Origin: Dromaius novaehollandiae
Lineage: Eukaryota > Chordata > Aves > Casuariiformes > Dromaiidae
Assembly: GCF_036370855.1 (NCBI RefSeq)
Contig: NC_088099.1
Coordinates: 22,907,501 to 22,971,500, forward strand
DNA length: 64,000 nucleotides
Direction: 5' to 3'
Shown: in pieces, positions 33,801 to 48,800 of the stretch
Numbering within the stretch: the first letter of the stretch is position 1
Layout of the letters: every line of letters starts with the position of its first letter
Program-made: the position numbers and the translations under genes
The notes under the pieces: generated by a model
Told to the model about the DNA's origin: nothing
Database searches by the model: none
The model's input: only the letters and a program-made list of their open reading frames with translations

Positions 33801-36800
33801 AACTTCAACTCTGACACTGTGTGGAATAATTTGAAGCTCCTGAAATATTTGTGTAGTGGCCCCATGTTTTCCTGCAAACAATGATGTTAGAGTATGAACT
33901 AGTAACATTGTCAGTTGGTACATGCATTTTTAACTAAAGCAAGTAGAAGTTGCAAATGAATCAAGTTCAGAAAAGAAATTAAGGTAAAATTACACAGTAC
34001 TAACTCAAAAGAAACTCGGACTGTCCATAACCTTTGTGTTGCTACAGCCAACAGCAGTTGCTCTTGTACAAGTGAGGAAGCAAAAGTTCATCCTATCCTA
34101 AGGTTTGTCTCTATGTGCTTTAATTTATAGTATTCCTCATTGAAGTCAGTGCAATCACTATGAAATACGAAATTCTGTTCATGCCAACAACAGACTCTTT
34201 TTTCCAACACTTTAATACATTAGCCACAGTCACCAGAAACTGCTGATCACATTAATAACCAGATACAACTATTCCTCCTTTCTCCAGCTGTTAGAATCTA
34301 ATAACACTGAAGCTTTAACCACTGTATGAACACTGCTATTCTGAAGGCACAGAATTTGTTTCATACTCATTGGACCTTACTGGTTATAATCCTTCCCACA
34401 AAATCCCTGACAGCCAAAAGATTCACATTATAGATCCCATGAAGTAAAAAGTGTAGTACTCCAGCAGTCTGTATGCTCTGTCTGTCTGCAAGATTGCAAT
34501 TCTACTGCAGTTACCTCCTGAGTCCCATAAAACTGCAGGATTTCTAATGATAAATGACAACTGCATGAAAATAAATTGATGTTGATGCAAAAATAAGAGT
34601 ACTGGCATTACATATGCAGTCTCATTATTCCTTAATATATATTTAGAAATACATGTTTTAGTCAAAGCAGATTCAGTGAGGCTTCTGCCTTAAAACCTAA
34701 AGTGTTAGCATCATTATAGCTTACCATCAGATTTTTTGCAGACAGGAAAATGTTTTTCATTACAGGGTGCTGTTTTCCAGGCTCCATGGAGATTTAGATA
34801 GACACAGGCTATTTTCTGTTTTGGTTCACTATAGTCCCATTTAGAATAATTGATTTTCCTATTATCCATCCATCTGTAGTAGCCATTCTAAAATTGAAGC
34901 AGACATTTAGTATAATTTTTCTACACTCCCATCTTCTGTTTCAGGTAAGAGGATTTATACAAATGCACATTTTCCCAGTGATATGTAAAGCTCAGCTGTA
35001 CATCTGTGCTAGTACTGTTAAAATATTGATCAAATCAGGACTCAGCAATGTGAACGTAATACACGACAGTATGCTTCCCATGCTGTAACAGCCCATTAAG
35101 GTTTTTTGAAGGCCAAGTGATGCTTTCCAAGTGCTGGTGGTGCCTAGCCGCTTAAGGGACAGTGTGATGAGGAGCAATCCTACAAGAGCAATATGACTAC
35201 GAGGAGCATAAGAATTGCAGAGAGCTCAGGTAGAGCAGAGTGGAGGGTGGCTGTCACACAAGGACTCTAAGCTCATCTACAGTTGAATGTGCATCTCCAT
35301 TCCCTAAGGTGGAGTTCAATGCTTTTAAAAAAGATAAAGGAAGTGAATGCTATCTTCCCGCCCCAGTTTTCTGAGTCTATTCCTGCTACAGTTCTACCTT
35401 CAGACAGTAATCAAATCATAGCATTTAACCACACCTTGCGTCAATGTATTAATCTTACCACGTTGCTGTTGAGACCAATCCACAGGGGCTCTCCATGCTG
35501 CGCTGCCTGCAGCAGCAGGAATATATTACTGTAATAATCTAAAATGCTGGTGAGCTCTAAAGATTTCTCCTTGCAGGCTTTCCTTGCTTCTTCCCAACTC
35601 ATTTTAGAAGGAATGACTAAATAGCTGCTATTATCATAATGGATGAACTCGGACTCTGGAGCAGGTGTGGAATGAAATAATTCAGGCTCTGTAGGAAAGA
35701 GATAAGGAGGAAAGAAGAGGAGGAGAAAACAGTGATGATTATTAGCTGCTTGAGTAGCAGTATTACTTTTGAATAACAGAAGAATATAGTGTGGCAACGA
35801 AAGCATCAAGTAAAACCATTTTTTATTTTAAACACACAAAAAAGATAACTTAGAACTGTTGGTAACTACAGTGTAAATAATGTATTCAGGAAATAGGGAG
35901 AGGCAGAGAATTTGCCTTTTATATCTATAGACATAAACTATCACCAGCTGAAAATGATGTGCACACCGGTCACACAATAATCCTCCCTGCAGCTGTCTCT
36001 AGGTTCCCCTCCTGCAATGTGGGTGAAATTCCTCCCAAGCAGAAGCACGGTACACGTTCTCTGCATGTCACTTCAAGACCACTTCAGCCTCGAAATGAGG
36101 ATGAATTTCATTCTAAGAAAAATATGTGGCTAATATAGTCACATATATAGGTGCTCCTTCTTCTTTCACATTTAGGATAAAGTGAAAAAGGAAACTATAA
36201 TTCTGCCTTAAATGGTATGTATGCAAGTAGAAGACATAAAGACCTAGAGCTGCTGCCTAGGACAGAAAAAGAGCATACAGTCTCGTACAGTCTTGAGAAC
36301 AGCCTGGCAACTCTTTTTGCCAGTGACTCCCTCATGCAGCTTTCTGCACTTGCACGGGAGAGAGCCCTGAAACATCTGGCCCAAATGTGTCTTCTTCCTG
36401 TCTTTCTGGCTGCAGCACATAATTTGCGGCTCAGCAGTTCCCCTTTTCCCTTCCTGTGGAATGTGCAGTGTAAATGTGTTCCAGATGTGCCTGGCAGTTT
36501 TGTTCTTCTGATTAATGCTGGTATCGCTACAAAAAGCATTGCCAGAAACTGTACAACAAAATAACCGATTTAACTCACCTTACCCAACCCTGCCAGGGGA
36601 GGATGTGGGGGGGCTTTTTGGTGAGTGGAGAGGCCTTAGGTATGGGGGGGGGGAGGTTGCAGCTAAGATACCTATGGTAAAGGCTAGTGATGGATTAGTC
36701 TTTATGCTTTACATTTACAAAATAACCTAATTCAGACACCTACATCTGTGCTAGTGGGCTAAACTTCTTTTGCTGTCAATAAAAAAGAAAAAAGGCACTT

Positions 36801-39800
36801 TGAAGGCCTCTTCTGACCTGCTTCAGACATTTACCTCAGGTGAGGTGAACCTTGCCTTCAAAGTTTCTACTCACTGCGTGCAGGCAGCTGGTTCAAAGGT
36901 AGATGTCTACGGTGGAGGTAAATTCAGCCTCTGTGAATGCTGGTAGGGGAGAGGCCGTAAAACAAGAACTTTTCTACAATCCTTATCCCAGAACTGTTTT
37001 CATGTCTGGATTGAGCTGGGAAAATAGCTGAACATCCTTAACCCCAGTTGCTAACCCCAGTTAAAATTGAGGACTTCTAAATTCAGATTGGCCAGTAAAA
37101 GTCCTCTAACAAAGAAGGGGAAAACCAGAACTTCCTGCTGTCCATCTGGCAAATATAGCTTTTGTTATGTTGGCAGTCAGTGTTTCCCCAGTAGCCTGCT
37201 TCATGTTCAGATCTTTTCATCATTGCAATACAGTCAGTCTAGGGAAAAATTAAAAAGAAAATTATAGCTGGTAAAGTGCAAAATGCTTGGCAAAATAATG
37301 GAGAGATGTCTTAGCAGGCCAAGTTAATAGTTTTCTCTAATTTCTTCAGAGATTTTTTAAGGATCTTTTTAAAAGATTTTTTGGGGCTCTTATTTCATTT
37401 ATCATTTTTTAGAACAGATATGTATTGTGTTTTCTATCTTAAGCAAATGAAATCATGTTGGCAGATTAGTGCAAGAACTTTTGACAGTTTATTAAAATTT
37501 CTTGCAGTACACCACAGCTACTTTTACTATATAGTGCACGGTAATCCATATTGGATTGCTGAGCTTTCATTTGTATTCATGCTGCATAAGGAGAGGCAAT
37601 GAAATCAAGTAAAAACCCAACACATTTAGGAATAATGAGCATTTTCAGTAAATTCTAATAATTCTGATAATAATTCCGGTTAATACCAACAATAATTATA
37701 ACACAGTCCTCCTGCAGATCTAGACTTCTGCAAAAAAATTAAATAAATATAGACTTTAAACAAATCTGTTAAAGTGTTGGCACAGCTTTAAAAAGTTGAT
37801 TCCTGCAATATTATTCTGTTGCTTTCTACTTTAAGCCATTGAAATGTAAGCAACCTAGCTGAGAGAGAGGTCAAGCCGGTTACACTAAGCCCGAGTATGT
37901 TAAGTTATGAAACTTTTGCTATTGTTCTGTTTATCTGTATCGTAATAAAATTCCAGTTAATTGTAATGTAATTATCTGTAAATGGGAATTGTCTTCCCCA
38001 CTTTGAGTAGTCAAATAAACTTCCATCTGTCCAAAGGTATGTACCCTCATTGTTAATATCATTCAGTCCAATCCAGGTTTCATCTGAGATATCTTTTAGG
38101 AGAAGGGTGAAGAAGGCTACAAAAAAAAAAAAAAAATCAGAGAAAGATTAAGTAGCAGGAGAGTTACCATTCTTCAAATTCAGAGTAAGCCAAAACCCCA
38201 ACAAAACAACCAATCAACCTTTCAAAAATATTGCAAATATCAGTTTAGTATCTTTAGATTATAGGCTACTGGTAAAAGTGAAAAGAAACAGTGCAATGTC
38301 TAATTTAACTGAAGGAGCTTGATTTCATTAAAAATATAAAAGAAGTTTTCAGCATAAAAATGTTACTCACAGACTTCTTGGAAATATTATAGAAATTAGA
38401 GCTAGGAGGGACCTCAAAAGATCTTGACCTGTCTTTCCCAAGATAGGATGAACAATATAGAGGCTATTTCTGATGGATTTTTGTTTACTGTCTAACTTGA
38501 ATTTCTGTGGGCAGGTTAAGTCCATTTATCCTATCTTCCAAGGCCATGGGAAACATTATTTTGCTCCTTCCACATTACTCTTTTGCTGAGATTTGAGAGG
38601 TGTCATAATATCACTTCAGTTTTTTCTTCTCTGCATGAAGCAGCTCCAGGTCATCCTTCACAGGTTATGCTATATAGGTCTGGAGGCTATTTTGCCTTCA
38701 TCTTTAGGTGGGGCAAAATTCCATTTAGTGGCAACAAAGAACGAGTACCAGAGGAAAAGGAAAGGTGCTACAAAAGCCAGTAGTGCTCTGGAGAGGCAAA
38801 GGTGGGCAAGGGAGGTTGAACAGAGATGCTAAGATTTGTGAGGGCTATGGATGGCAGGTTTCTTTTTCTGCTGCCTCTTCTTCCTGCCTCTGCCCAGACA
38901 ACTCGTGACTATGCCGTGTGTGCCTGGCAGGCACCGTGAGGCTGAACTGGGCACCTGGGGGCTCTGCTAGCAGGACGGCAACAGGAATAGGTGGACAAGG
39001 GCCCTGGTGACTGTAAGCTGTCAGGCCCATGCTCTGACTGCAGCTCCAGCTGAGTCTTCCCAATGCTTAGCAGAGCAGAAGGGCTACTTCATGTGTTATG
39101 CAGACTATACACCCATTTCTAGATAACTGTATGATATTTGCCTCCCCCCCACCTTTTTTTTTCTGTAACAGCATAAAGATGCTGAATCATGTTCAGCTTG
39201 CAGTCCTGTTCCAGATCTTTTTTTGGTTACTCCTCATCCTATTTTCATGCAGATGATTATTCCTGGGCAGGTACAGAACTTTGTGTGTAATATCCCTCTT
39301 CCTCCTGGAAGAATTCTCAGATTTGTCAAGAATATTTCATATTTTAATCATGCCCTCCATTGTCATTATTGACATTGTCACAATTGTCATTATGTCATCC
39401 ACAAATGTAATGCTTATATGTCTGGCTGGAATGATTAAAAAGATACTGAATGCTACTGCAACCAAGACAGGCCTTTGTGTAATCCCATTCTGTATATCCT
39501 TTCCCCGGATAACCATTAGTGACCAGTGACAGCATGGTTCTGTGGATAATCTTGACATTGGAAAAGGAAGAACAGAAGAAAGGTGATGGTGGGGAAATAA
39601 GTTTATCTTGCAATGTGCTTCCATGAGTATTCATCTTTACAGACACTACCTTGACTGATTCTACAACCATTTCTGCAGGATGGTCTATGCACTGTTATCA
39701 ACACATATGGTAGCTGGATGCTGAGATCCAGCACAAAGGAGGTAGTTGAGCTATGTCGGTTTCAGAAGAATCTTGATGTGTTCGTATGTCTAAACTGTGA

Positions 39801-42800
39801 AGCACAGAGAGGAATATACTTGATAACTGCAGCCATAGTTACAATTTTAAATAATAATTATGATCTTTTTGGTGAAATTATCTGGCTTCTCACCTGGCAC
39901 CAAAGGATTTGGATGTCATACCTTGCACTTGTTCATTGTGTATGGAGGCTAAGTTTCCCCCTAATGCTATACAAGCGCTTCTTGCAGCATGCCAGCTCAG
40001 TCTTTCTTCTTCGCTACATCCAAATATTTTATAACACTGTGGGGAGAGTAAAGGATTAGACAACATTTCAGGTGTCAAAGAGAATTCAAGCCCCTGGATT
40101 TTGTTAGTTCAGTTTCAGTCCCTGTATGTAAAGGGCAGCAGATGGGGGAGCTCCTGAAATGCCACTTCTTTCAGCCAGCCAGAAGGAGATACAGCTAATC
40201 ACAGCACTCGTGTGTGCAGCGCTTACAAACGCATGGGCCATCCACAGTCAGTACTGGGAAGAGCTGGTAGCTTCCAAAAGCTATTGATGAATTAAGCAGA
40301 TTTCTGAGATGTGCGGCTAGAAATTGGGTCACATTGATAAAAAAAGAATTTTTGATGGATTGAAACTATTTCTAGATTGAGAACAAAATTTGGGGCACAT
40401 TTTTTGTATGCGCTTTATCTTTATATTCTGTAGAATCTGCAGTCTGATTGAGGTAGTTGTACTTAAACTTTTCCTTCATACGTAATAGAGAAGACACATG
40501 CTGTGCTTCCTTACAAAATATTAGTTTTTCATTTCCATTTTTGATTTTAGTTAAAATAAGTCACCTAGATTCATAAGACAAAAGTGCTCATGCTGTCATA
40601 AACCTGTTATAATTAGGTACACAAATAGAAAGTCTCCCAGAGACGAACGGAGAATTTTGTTATTTTTAGTTAGGATGTACAAGGAATAAAAAAATTGATG
40701 TGAACTGATGAAACTGTTATGTAGTACACTTTTGGTACTGCTGCCATAGCAGGTATCTCTCAGGTCAAATTCTTTCAATCATATGCCAGAGACTTGGTGT
40801 TAAAATCTGAGCATGTGAAAGCATCCAGGATGACTAGAACAGGATAGAGAAAAACTGCTCTTTTGCATGGGATATGAGCATCCCTTTTTTTCCCCCCCCT
40901 GAAAAGTGGTATAAAAATTGTACCTATAGTTGTGTAAGTTCTGAGGGACTGGAGACATTTATTTTTAACTGGCATATGCTGCTTCTCCCTTTTTTCCCCC
41001 CTTTTAAAGAAGGAAAACTTTTCCTATCCATTGCATCAGGGGGTTCTTCTCTGGTTTTCATTTGTTTTTTTGAAGTTCCTGTGGCCAGGTGTACTTCTGC
41101 TTAACTTAGCAAAAAAAGTGTTTGTTTTTCATATTTGCTCTGACATTTATTGCTGTTTGTGTTACACAACTTAAGATGAATTGTTATGATATCCGATTAC
41201 GTAGGAAAAGTGTAACCTTTCATTTTTTTCTACTCAGAGTTACTCAGAAAAAGGGGATTACACTTTCAGATCAGAATAACAGAACAGTATTTCCCTGCAG
41301 TAAATATGTCTAAAATAAACACAAAATTCTAGAAAATGACAAAGCAACTGTGGCTAAAGGCATGTTGCAATTCACAAAAATTATAATAATTTAAAATACT
41401 CAAGTTCACTTCTTTGAGATTTAAACACAGACTTGATGCCATGAAAACAGGCCACACCATTAATTAGAATAGCACTTAGTAAATTGGTGTAAAAGATCAG
41501 AGAACTCATACAGTGAAGCAAAAGTTGTTTTTTTCTACATATAGCAGGTCTGCTAAATACTGTTGAGATTTGTTACTGCACCTTATTATTAAACAAAAGC
41601 CAAGTTTCAGGACATCCTCCCAAAAGTGGAAGTACTGTAGGAGCAAACCCTGAGTAAGTAGAATTCTGCCTTTCGCAGATGAAGGCATTTTCCACAGCAC
41701 AGCTTATATCTTTCCAAAAGCCTGTAAATAAATGGAATACAGAGAATCACTGCCTGACTGAAACTCTCAAATCTCTGTCACAGTGCTGAGCCCCAGACAA
41801 TATTCATAAAGCACAAATAAAACTTCTTGAAGGCGGATAAAACAGTTGCAATGTACACTACTTGCCCAAATTAAGTCTTTCTTCCCTTGCAGGGTGTTTG
41901 TCTCCTAATGATGATGGTGCAGGTAGTTTTAAACTGCAACTTACTTGTTATGAAAAACTTTCTCTATTGTTTAACTACCTATTTATGGGGTAGCCTGAAA
42001 TTTAAACATGTCACAAACATTTTCGCTGCTGGTGCCATACTCATCTCAACATTCTCAACCAAATATTTCCTCTTTCTATTTTACTCACCAAAATCTTTTG
42101 ACATTATCACACAGTTTTCATCATTATTTGCCAAATTGGGTTCATTTGGAGCCCAGGCAACATAGTTCACGGGGGTCTCATCCAGCCAGCTGAAAGAGAC
42201 AAACGGACAGTGTTGCGAGACAGGTGTCTCTGTCAGCTGTTTAGAGTTACTCGGACTGTTTAGCAAAAGAGCTAAGCAAAGTATCAATAATCACCAGAGG
42301 ACAAAAGCTCTACGTATCCTGGAGAGGCTATATCCTCAGTGTTACTACCGCTTCTCATCTGCTTTGTACTAGCCCAGTTAAGTCCCCAGCAATGAGGGGG
42401 GACAGCCCCAGAGGCTGTATAAGCAAGGTCATACTCAAAGGAGAGCCTTCTCGTAGTCTGCAAAAGACTGAAACCCCAAGTTCTCACCAGTGCACGGACT
42501 TCCCTTTCATCCAGAAAAGTGTCCTCCTGAAAGCCTTCTACAAACAGATTTCTAAAACAGGTTCCCTCGCAGGGATCTCAGAAAGCCGTTAGGTGAGATC
42601 TTGCTCATGCTTCTTGCCTCCAGCTCTCAGAACCTGAACTAGGGGATTAGTCTGATTATATGCTTGCATCTGCATTTTATCTAAACATCCTGTGCTCTCT
42701 CTATAGCCATTGGAGATCTAGTCATGAGAGTTAATCTTGTCCTAAGGTTGATGTCTAACATATATCAGGTGAATAACATCCTAAAATTATCCATTGCCCC

Positions 42801-45800
42801 ACTTCCTATGAAGGGTTGCTTGGGTGATTAACTCAGGTCTCAGATTTCTGTAAAACACTGAGATGAGTCTTACACATGAACTTCTTTTGCTTTTGCTCTC
42901 CCAGATTTGAAGGAGAACACATTACTTTGTTCAAATATAGAAAAACCTAGTAATTCTGATCTGAGGCTTCTCCTGAAATCTGTCCAGAGGTCACTTGCAC
43001 AACAGTTATTAACTCGCAAAATGAAAGCATACACAAATGCTCCCATAGGGCAGGATAAAATTACCATTATTTGTTGTCCATTACCAGTTCTAATATTCTT
43101 CTTTTTCTCACCTGAATTTCTGATCAAAGCTGACAGCTAAGCCAATGAAATATTTCTTCTCACCTTTACTGTAAATCTAAAACAAATGAGATTATGTTAA
43201 TAAAAACAGTTCCTCAATATCAAGCAAAAACACTTGGAAGGCTCTTAGCCATGTCTGTGATGCTTGTTTTATAGGATTTGAACCTCAAGCTCAAAGTATT
43301 ATAGGTTTAGACCCAGGTTGTAAGTAGGCAAACAGAGATACTGGTACCATTATGGAGAGAGGAATCCGCTGGAGAGGGCAGAAATAGTGACTGTGCTGAA
43401 GTCTACAGATCTTAGAAAAGAGAACCTGGGCCTCCACTGGCCTTCCCTGCATCTTTAACATCCACATGCATTTTTCCTCTACCTGAAAAAAGTAACTTCT
43501 TTAGAAGTCCCAAACTAATATAACACTATTTAAATAAACAAAGCAGGACAATAGCTCAGGAGTATAGTCTGACTAAATAGCTAGACTACTGTCTTTATTT
43601 TATCATCTGCTCTGCTTGAGAATTCGGAAACCTCTCATCAGCTTTGGTGGCTGCTGACCTCGACCACATTGGCCAACCCAACAGGAAGATTTTGGTCAAA
43701 GTTCCACTGCCCTTGGATTGCCGGAGCAGACGAAGTGGAAATCATTGTTTCCTACCAAATGCTGAGAAGAAATCTTAAGCACAAACACAAAAGCGATGCA
43801 ATAATCTACCTCATCGAACTGTGAACAGAAACAAAACAGAGTGAAATTCTTCATGGGTTCAAAAGTGCCTATACTCATTGTATTGAACTTAGCCGATAAT
43901 TAATAGACTGAGGGCTTACATATTTCCAAAGAAATTTTCTTTCACTTTCATTCTCAATGACAACAAGATCTGCAAAGTTTTTCTTGCAGATTCCCCGGGC
44001 TTCTTCCATTTGGGCATGCTCACTGCTGAAATAGTATTGCTTATCTCCATATATAATCCATCCATCATCAGCGGCTTCATATTCTGAAACAAAGGAGCAT
44101 ATACACTACATACATAACTAGTCTGTACAAAGTCTGAGAACTACACAGTAAACTTTCTGTTGAAAGATGGAAAAAACCTACCAAATCTGTTGTTTGGCTC
44201 AGGTTTTAGCAATACACCTGTAACACAAAATATCACCGTAAGTAATACTCCAAATACTTAAATGCAGATAGATTTGCTTTGTGCAGTTATGAATGCTTTG
44301 TAAAACAAAGAAAAAGGAACTAAGGATTAACTAATGATTTTTAAGATTTTAGAGGATACATCACAGGATTAAAGTAAAAAATATTTATGATTTAGAAACA
44401 ATTATCTACTGAAAAATGTACATCCTTAAAACCTGCATGCCTATCTCCAAAGGCGTCGCACTACAATGATTCAGGATATGAAGTAAAATGCTTTGTAGAT
44501 GAAACCTACATCAGTTTCAGAAAGTATTTCATATTCTTACTTAGCATGCTATTAGTAATTTCTTTCATACTCTTGGGACTAGAGTTAGGCAGCATAATCC
44601 ATTCAATATATTCAGTTCTCAGGCTCACCTACGTAATGGTAAACTGTTCACAAAGGCCGAAAGCTTAATGCTGATATTTGATTAATATCACACATCATTT
44701 CCAGTGTCTGGATTGATTCCTACTATCTTGATGGTTTGGCTTGTGCTAGAAAAAAATTGTTTGTAAGAGAGTCCTGGAGAGAGCCAGGAAACACATGGAG
44801 AGCCAGTAGATAGCAAACCCCAGTTACAATATTACAAGATGGACCAGGAGCAGGAAATTAACCTGTTGCTAGTGCCAGAACCAGCTATAGCCCCGCAAAA
44901 GCAGTTCTGCTTTCATTCTGTTATTTTGTTCTTCACAAAGACCACTGATTCCGATGTTATCTTTCTCCATTTCTTCTGTGCTTTGGTGGAGAGGAACATA
45001 TTATTAAAGAAATGACAGGAACAGGATGAGGGATAAGCAAACAAATGAAAAAGAATTTAAACTTTTCTGTGGGGAGTTTTTCAATATTTTCTCCTTATGC
45101 AGCCAGTGAAGAATAGAATTAAAATTATCCAGATATCTTCATGAGGAATTTACATACTTCATCTTGTTTGGATTTTATTTTTTTAATCCCAACTTAATCA
45201 CAACATTCCTGACTTTTTGCACAAAATTGAATATCTTTTAATTGAATATGTACCCTTATTGTCATCTCAACAAAAATTTGATTTAAGGCTTCAATATGAA
45301 TGTTAACTAAGAAACCTTAATAAAATTGTCACAAAATGATAGTTTGAAAAGTTTTTCTTTCTTTTTAATTCTTCAGGAAGCCTAAAGCAGGCAGCTAACC
45401 TGAGGTTACAGGTAATTAGCACTGCCGGCGGGTTTGCTGGGGATGCTGATTTGGACATTTGTTACCCTGTGAAACGAGCAGAAAACGCCTGCCCTTGCCA
45501 GGCGCCCGTTCTAGCTGTGCTGCCAGTCACCTGCTAGAATTTGCAATGTGGGGGTGGTGACCGGCGGTGGAGATTTTATGAAAAATCCACCCAATACAAC
45601 TCCTTCTTTTGGGAGCAGCATGTGAAGACCTTCAGTGAGCAATGTTATGCAGAGGCCAGATAATGCTGTTACATACTAAAAATGTATGTTAACAGCTGAG
45701 CATCTGTGATCATCATCTAATCCATACTCAGAATAGCAAGGTCTAATTCTTTTTCTTTTTTTTAACTTCTGAAAGGTCATCTAGGATCAAGATAAACTGA

Positions 45801-48800
45801 TGTGAGTCTGTATCCCACAGTTTCTGAACTCCTGCTGAGTAACCTCTTCAAGAGCTGAGAGCCACATCTATGCAAAATGGCACACTCAGCGTGCTGAAAA
45901 GGGCAGCACAGGATGTACTGCTTCAAGCTTGTATGCCACTGTTGGTGTTTTGATGGCACATCTGTCTGACTAATCTATCCACAAGGGAACAGTGATTCCT
46001 CCCTTTTGGGTAAGCAATTTTTCAACGATAATGTAGTGCCTTACTCACTGTTTAAGATGGTTGGTTGTTATAGCAGAAATGTCAAATATTGGATCATTTC
46101 AGTGCTGTTTATACAACTGATTCTCCCTTCCCTCCCTACCATGACTCCTTCTAGTCTCCTGTGTGCATCCAGCTTTGCTTTAATTTCAGGTAGCTTTTCA
46201 GATACATCATTACCTATTGCTCCACAGAGATGCATACAAAAATCCAACTTACAACCGGGAAGCAGGGACACAAAACTAGGACCAAGTAAGCAAAGCAAGT
46301 TATTCATTATCATTTGTCACTTGGGTTCCTTAGCCACAAAGCCCTGGGTTCTCCCCACTGACAGGCCCCCCACGGCACGTAGCCAGGTCCCTTTTGGGCC
46401 CCAACGGGGCTTCCTTGCAGCCGCCCAGCTGCCCCCGGCGCCCCAGCCCCAAGGTTCAAGGGGCCTGGCATTAGGGCCCTGCTACCTCCCCAGAGCTGGA
46501 GTCATTCAAGGCTACACCAGCCTGTCTACTTCTGATCTCCTTTGTAGACTTGCTGGTTCCTATAGCAACTGATCGACTCTTAGTTCCTGTTATTTGTTTC
46601 TCAGCAGGAACCAACACTTTTTTCTCCTTTGTACAGGGAACTCTTTTCTCCTGCCTCTTCGGCTCTGCTGGGTAAGCCCAAAGCAGGTAGAAATACAGGG
46701 AAGAGATAAAAGGAGAGAGATTCTTGCTAAAGGGAGAGTATCTTTGCCTTGCAAATTTATTCAGCACATGGCCAGGATGAGATAAAGTCAGAGATAACGT
46801 AATAGGGATATCTTTAACCTGCATCTCTGAGTATAATTAAAATATCTGAATTTATTCCTCTCGTTTTATGTGTTGCCTTCCACTGCTCTGGTTTTAAAAC
46901 AAAGAACAATTCTCAGTATCCTTCTTCTCTTCCATTTGTTTAAATCCATACAATTTCTTTATGAACTTGTCTTTATTACTCAAATTCAGTGGGGAAGTAA
47001 TTGTACCTTTTTTCGCTTCACAAATCCAATTAAGTAAGTGTTCACAGCTCAAGTCATTCCAGCGCATTTGGGGTGATTTATTAAACATCACACAATGTTC
47101 AATTTCTTGATGGTTGTTGGGTTCACCTTCATACCAGTTCTCATAAATTACCTGTGTTGGAAACACATCTCTATTACTACATGCTTTGAGCTGAGTGGGA
47201 GTAATTGAGATTGCCGTCGTCACACAATTTCAGGGTCTCATCATCCCAAGTACCTCATCTGTTGCATCAATGGGAGTTTGGAGGGCTTTGAGAAGGCTGT
47301 GGAAGCCATCCTGATCAGCACACCTTCCCCATCACTCCCCAAAGGAGGTGAAAAGATCATATTATATAGAAAAGCATGTGTCTGATGGGGGAAAAACTGA
47401 TGGGCTGAAGAAGTCATGTTTATCTCTGTTACAGAGTGGGCAGCGACAAAGCAGTGCCGCATTCTAGGGTGCTATGAAGAACATAAGAGCATAGACAGTG
47501 GAAGATCAGGTATGGCATTGCCCCAGGGATGACACAGAGGCAGAGGCAATTTTGTACTTCCACTAGAGCATTAAGACAGTGCCATCATGAACTGCAGCTG
47601 TTCAGCTGATGGATAAAGTGCTGCCTTGGACCTGGCAAAAGTTTAGAAGAGACTGGAAAAAAGCCATAAAAAGATCAAAACCTATGTATTATAAAAGCCA
47701 GAAAGGCAATTACTATCCAACAAATAAATACTCACAGGAGAACCATCAATCCAGGTAAATCCCTCATCAGGATTTAAGTGAGACAAACCTATCCAGAAAG
47801 CCTGAGTGTTCAGTCCTTTATCTCTAAAATAAAACATACAATATAGATACGTGAGTGTAGAAAGAGAGACCCTGATATAAATGCTGGAAAGCATGCAAAC
47901 ATGCTGCTTTCTGTCTCATCTGAATTGGGAGCTGGTCCTCCACCCCATTAAAAGTTCACTATTGGCCTATAGCCATGGGCACCCTTTGTCAAGGGGTTGC
48001 GTCTGTGGTCTGCAGTTGGGACAAGACTTGTTGTATTGAATGTAATTTAAAGGTCAGGCGAAGTGGCATTGAGCTGTCTCAGGCACCCCTTTGCATGACT
48101 GAAGCATAGGTCTTGGTTGCAAGCAGGAGTTAATGGAAAGAGGTTTTAGCAAAAGTAAAACATAAACAGAGTGCTATAACTTCATGAAGTTCAACACGGG
48201 GAAGTGCAAAATCCTGCACCTAGAGAGGAATAACCCCATGCACCAGTACAGGGCTGACCTGCTGGAAAGCAGTTCTGCGGGAAGGCCCTGGGGGGTCTTG
48301 GTGGACTACAGGCTGACCATGAGCCAGCAATGTGCCCTTGCGGCCAGGAAGGCCAACGGTATCCTGGGCTGCGTTAGGAAGAGCTTTGCCAGCAGATTGA
48401 GGAGGTGATTCTCTCCTTCTACTCAGCCCTGGTGAGGCCACATCTGGAGTACTGGGTCCAGTTCTGGGCTCCCCAATACAAGAGAGGCATGGAGCTATGG
48501 GAGAAGCTGCAGTAAAGGGCTGCTAAGATGATTAAGGAACTGGAGCATCTCTCATATGATGAAAGGCTGGGAGAGCTGGGACTGTTCAGCCTGGAGAAGA
48601 GAAGGCTGAGGGGGGATCTTATTAATGTGTATAAGTATCTGAAGGGAGGGGGTAGAGAGGATGGAGCCAGACTCTTTTAAGTGGTGCCCAGCAACAGGAC
48701 GAGAGGCACAAACTGAAACACAGGAAGTTCTGTCTGAACATGAGGAAAAACTTCTTTACTGTGACAGTGACAGAGCACTGGAACAGGTTGCCCAGAGAGG

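Noticed and set aside
36600..36660. G-rich stretch as a G-quadruplex regulatory element
   Set aside because: Only two long G runs, spaced by about 30 bases; too little for a confident call.
39281..39670. Overlapping frames rich in Ile/Val/Met around 39350-39420
   Set aside because: Produced by the old antisense CR1 fragment and a GTCATT-rich stretch, not a membrane protein.
46006..46572. 188-codon plus-strand open frame
   Set aside because: Lies within copy A intron 15, composition changes abruptly into a C-rich block, and no family motif or paralog match is visible. Likely a chance frame.
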